From Hippophae tibetana (Eukaryota > Streptophyta > Magnoliopsida > Rosales > Elaeagnaceae): a stretch of DNA of 64,000 nucleotides. The translations under genes and the position numbers were made by a program. How positions within the stretch are numbered: position 1 is the first letter of the stretch; every line of letters begins with the position of its first letter. The DNA lies in the NCBI GenBank assembly GCA_037013495.1, contig CM072801.1, positions 100,695,816-100,759,815 on the forward strand, written 5' to 3'. The notes beneath the pieces were generated by a model. The model was not told where the DNA came from. It did not search any database and saw nothing but the letters and a program-made list of their open reading frames with translations. Below are positions 60,825-64,000 of this stretch, in pieces.

Positions 60825-63800
60825 CCTCCCTCCTACTTGAAAAAGGTTTCCGCAATAACTTGTTTTAGAAATCATTTCTAAAAAGTTTGTTACCTAGCAA
60901 GAAATATTTCTAGGTAGCAAGCGCACAATATTTCCCTTTATCTTTCGTTGCTTCTTACTCTTCGAATGGGTTTGGAATAAGATTATAAGGTAGAAAGGAA
61001 AAACAAAATGTTACATTCATTACGGTACATTCCAACAAAACTAGAATAATTTGTAAATATTGTTAGAAGATTGATGTCATTATAGAATCAAGAATGAGTA
61101 GTACCGATCTCTTATTTAAAAAACTTAATTAAGAAAAATTATGAAGTTTTATTGTTTGGCGTTTTAAGACGTAATATATTCCGTTTAAATATTTCATAAG
61201 AATAGGGAAATAAATTTTGGAGTATTTATTTCCCCTGTTTCTATTGTAAAATAGAAATGAGAAAATGTTCAATATTTTTCATTTCCACTTATTTTCTTTT
61301 TCTTATGTTTTCTCACTATTTTCATTACTTTTTATGTCTTCATTCACAACAAAATCTAATTCATTCAAATTTTGGTGCCTCCCTCCTACATGAAAAAGGT
61401 TACCGCAATAACTTGTTTTAGAAATCATTTGTAAAAAGTTTTTTACCTAGCAAGAAATATTTCTAGGTAGCAAGCGCACAATATTTCCCCTTACCTTTCG
61501 TTGCTTCTTACTCTTCGAATGGGTTTGGAATAAGATTATAAGGTAGAAGGGAAAAACACAATGTTAAATTCATTACGGTACATTCCAACAAAACTAGAAT
61601 AATTTATAAATATGGTAAGAATATTGATGTCATAAAAGAATAAAGAATGAGAAGTACCGATCTCTTATTTAAAAAACTTAATTAAGAAAAATTATGAAGT
61701 TTTATTGTTTGGCGTTTTAAGACGTAATATATTCCGTTTAAATATTTCATAATAATTGGGAAATAAAATTTGGAGTATTTATTTCCCCTATTTCTATTTT
61801 AAAATAGAAATGAGAAAATGTTTAATTTTTTTCATTTCCACTTATTTTCGTTTCCTTATGTTTTCTCAATATTTTCTATTCTTTTTAAGTCTTGTTTCCC
61901 AGCAAAATATAATTCATTAGAATTTTGGTGCCTCCCTCCTACATGAAAAAGGTTACCGCAATAACTTGTTTTAGAAATCATTTGTAAAAAGTTTGTTACC
62001 TAGCAAGGAATATTTCTATGTAGCAAGCGCACAATATTTCCCTTTACCTTTTGTTGCTTCTAACTCTTCGAATGGGTTTGGAATAAGATTATAAGATAGA
62101 AAGGAAAAACAAAATGTTACATTCATTACGGTACATTCCAACAAAACTAGAATAATTTATAAATATGGTAAGAATATTGATGTCATAAAAGAATAAAGAA
62201 TGAGAAGTGCCGATCTCTTATTTAAAAAACTTAATTAAGAAAAATTATGAAGTTTTATTGTTTGGCGTTTTAAGACGTAATATATTCCGTTTAAATATTT
62301 CATAATAATAGGGAAATAAAATTTGGAGTATTTATTTCCCCTGTTTCTATTGTAAAATAGAAATGAGAAAATGTTTAATTTTTTTCATTTCCACTTATTT
62401 TCTTTTCCTTATGTTTTCTCACTATTTTCATTACTTTTTAAGTCTTAATTCCCAGCAAAATCTAATTCATTCGAATTTTGTGCCTCCCTCCTACATGAAA
62501 AAGGTTTCCGCAATAACTTGTTTTAGAAATCATTTGTAAATAGTTTGTTACCTAGCAAGAAATATTTCTATGTTGCAAGCGCACAATATTTCCCCTTATC
62601 TTTCGTTGCTTCTTACTCTTCGAATGGGTTTGGAATAAGATTATAAGGTTGAAAGGAAAAACACAATGTTAAATTCATTACGGTACATTCTAACAAAACT
62701 AGAATAATTTATAAATATAGTACGAATATTGATGTCACAAAAGAATAAAGAAAGAAAGTACTGATCTCTTCTTTAAAAAACTTAATTTAGAAAAATTATC
62801 AAGTTTTATTGTTTGGAGTTTTAAGACGTAATATATTCCGTTTAAATATTTCATAAAAATAATAAAATAATATTTGGAATATTTATTTACCCTGTTTCTA
62901 TTGTAAAATAGAAATGAGAAAATGTTTTATTTTTTTCATTTCCACTTATTTTCTTTTCCTTATGTTTTCTCACTATTTTCATTACTTTTTATGTCTTCAT
63001 TCACAACAAAATCTAATTCATTCAAATTTTGGTGCCTCCCTCCTACATGAAAAAGGTTACCGCAATAACTTGTTTTAGAAATCAATTGTAAAAAGTTTGT
63101 AACCTAGCAAGAAATATTTCTAGGTAGCAAGCGCACAATATTTCCCTTTATCTTTCGTTGCTTCTTACTCTTCGAATGGGTTTGGAATAAGATTATAAGG
63201 TAGAAAGGAAAAACAAAATGTTACATTCATTACGGTAGATTCCAACAAAACTAGAATAATTTGTAAATATTGTTAGAAGATTGATGTCATTATAGAATCA
63301 AGAATGAGAAGTACCGATCTCTTATTTAAAAAACTTAATTAAGAAAAATTATGAAATTTTATTGTTTGGCGTTTTAAGACGTAATATATTCCGTTTAAAT
63401 ATTTCATAAGAATAGGGAAATAAATTTTGGAGTATTTATTTCCCCTGTTTCTATTGTAAATTAGAAATGAGAAAATGTTCAATATTTTTCATTTCCACTT
63501 ATTTTCTTTTTCTTATGTTTTCTCACTATTTTCATTACTTTTTATGTCTTCATTCACAACAAAATCTAATTCATTCAAATTTTGGTGCCTCCCTCCTACA
63601 TGAAAAAGGTTACCGCAATAACTTGTTTTAGAAATCATTTGTAAAAAGTTTTTTACCTAGCAAGAAATATTTCTAGGTAGCAAGCGCACAATATTTCCCC
63701 TTACCTTTCGTTGCTTCTTACTCTTCGAATGGGTTTGGAATAAGATTATAAGGTAGAAGGGAAAAACACAATGTTAAATTCATTACGGTACATTCCAACA

Positions 63801-64000
63801 AAACTAGAATAATTTATAAATATGGTAAGAATATTGATGTCATAAAAGAATAAAGAATGAGAAGTACCTATCTCTTATTTAAAAAACTTAATTAAGAAAA
63901 ATTATGAAGTTTTATTGTTTGGCGTTTTAAGACGTAATATATTCCGTTTAAATATTTCATAATAATTGGGAAATAAAATTTGGAGTATTTATTTCCCCTA
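60825..64000. repeat. Reshuffled HOR-5 monomers to the window end
   Basis: Monomers start at 60825, 61378, 61931, 62483, 63035 and 63588 (the last is cut by the window end). 60825 has the head of 50324 (TTTGTGCCTCCC, GGTTTCCGC) and the body of 50876 (TTTCTAGGTAGC, AATTTGTAAATATTG, TCAATATTTTTC). 61378 and 63588 match 45352/51429. 61931 matches 53641, but with CTCCTACATG and AAGATTATAAG. 62483 matches 47562/54193. 63035 joins the head of 48666 (AATCAATTG, TTTGTAACCTAG) to the body of 50876. The 2210-bp spacing of 61378 and 63588 suggests a shorter four-monomer rhythm here. Confidence 0.83.
61791..61810. repeat. Perfect 20-bp palindrome
   Basis: It lies in the tail of monomer 61378, the third array position of the 45352 type. 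The window ends just before the same site in monomer 63588. Confidence 0.93.

Larger units (their letters stand above)
1..64000. repeat. 553-bp satellite DNA array, 116 head-to-tail copies
   Basis: The phase mark CCTCC within GGTGCCTCCC (GTGCCTCCC in some copies) recurs 116 times from 21 to 63588, always in the same orientation, with mean spacing of about 552.8 bp. No interval contains an insertion of foreign sequence and neither end leaves the repeat. Neighbouring copies differ by scattered substitutions and a few short indels, while copies one HOR period apart are almost identical. A hand count of one monomer gave 153 G+C in 550 bases. This is classic satellite DNA, most plausibly centromeric or pericentromeric in a eukaryote. 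The genomic location is inference; the repeat structure is read directly. Confidence 0.98.

Noticed and set aside
1..64000. CRISPR array, because of the regular direct repeats.
   Set aside because: The repeat is 553 bp and directly adjoining, with no unique spacers and no cas genes. CRISPR repeats are a few tens of bases separated by unique spacers.
1..64000. Ribosomal DNA spacer, tRNA or other RNA gene clusters.
   Set aside because: No rRNA- or tRNA-like conserved segments (such as A and B boxes with a cloverleaf) were recognised within the monomer, and the whole unit varies evenly.
1..64000. Tandem array of a transposon, LTR or helitron.
   Set aside because: No terminal inverted repeats, target-site duplications, primer-binding site, polypurine tract next to an LTR, or protein remnant was seen. 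Palindromes such as CTTAATTAAG and AGAAATATTTCT are short and internal.
1..64000. Bacterial or phage origin of the window.
   Set aside because: There is no coding density at all over 64 kb, and a homogeneous 553-bp satellite of this size is not a prokaryotic feature.

Overview
The whole 64 kb window is one uninterrupted tandem array of a single AT-rich satellite. Using the conserved CCTCC of the motif GGTGCCTCCC as a phase mark, I located 116 consecutive copies, the first mark at 21 and the last at 63588. All are in the same orientation, with a mean spacing of about 552.8 bp. Nearly every interval is 551-556 bp; the exceptions are 530, 548 and 558 bp. Both window ends lie inside the repeat, so the array continues on both sides. 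I see no gene, RNA gene, transposon, CRISPR array, telomeric repeat or unique sequence. This points to centromeric, pericentromeric or other heterochromatic DNA of a eukaryote with an AT-rich satellite (a hand count of one monomer gives about 28% G+C). The sequence does not let me name the species, or choose between plant and animal.

The interest lies in how the monomers are organised. Variant monomers are arranged in several different higher-order repeats (HORs) that follow one another. From left to right: HOR-1, a 3-monomer unit of 1658 bp (1 to about 4273); a 554-bp single-monomer duplication (4274-5381); five divergent monomers (5382-8042); HOR-2, a 1660-bp trimer with no difference seen between its two full copies (8314-11633); mosaic monomers (11634-13293); HOR-3, a 1659-bp trimer that twice collapses to a 1104/1105-bp dimer (13294-22668); HOR-4, a 9-monomer unit of about 4.98 kb in three full copies with flanking partial copies (22669 to about 39080); a mosaic stretch holding a 1106-bp dimer duplication (about 39080-44798); HOR-5, an 11-monomer unit of about 6.08 kb with a second, rearranged copy (44799-56400); HOR-6, a 1659-1664-bp trimer (about 56401-60272); and a return to reshuffled HOR-5 monomers to the window end.

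Nearly all changes keep the 553-bp phase: whole monomers are gained, lost or fused into in-register hybrids. That is the signature of unequal exchange or gene conversion between aligned copies. Three other signals stand out. A dense cluster of single-base indels at 56.0-59.2 kb may be an assembly or consensus-quality problem. Substitutions at CpG sites are frequent, as expected for cytosine methylation. A short dyad in every monomer has become a perfect 20-bp palindrome in eight copies, all in the right part of the window. No functional system is visible beyond the satellite itself.
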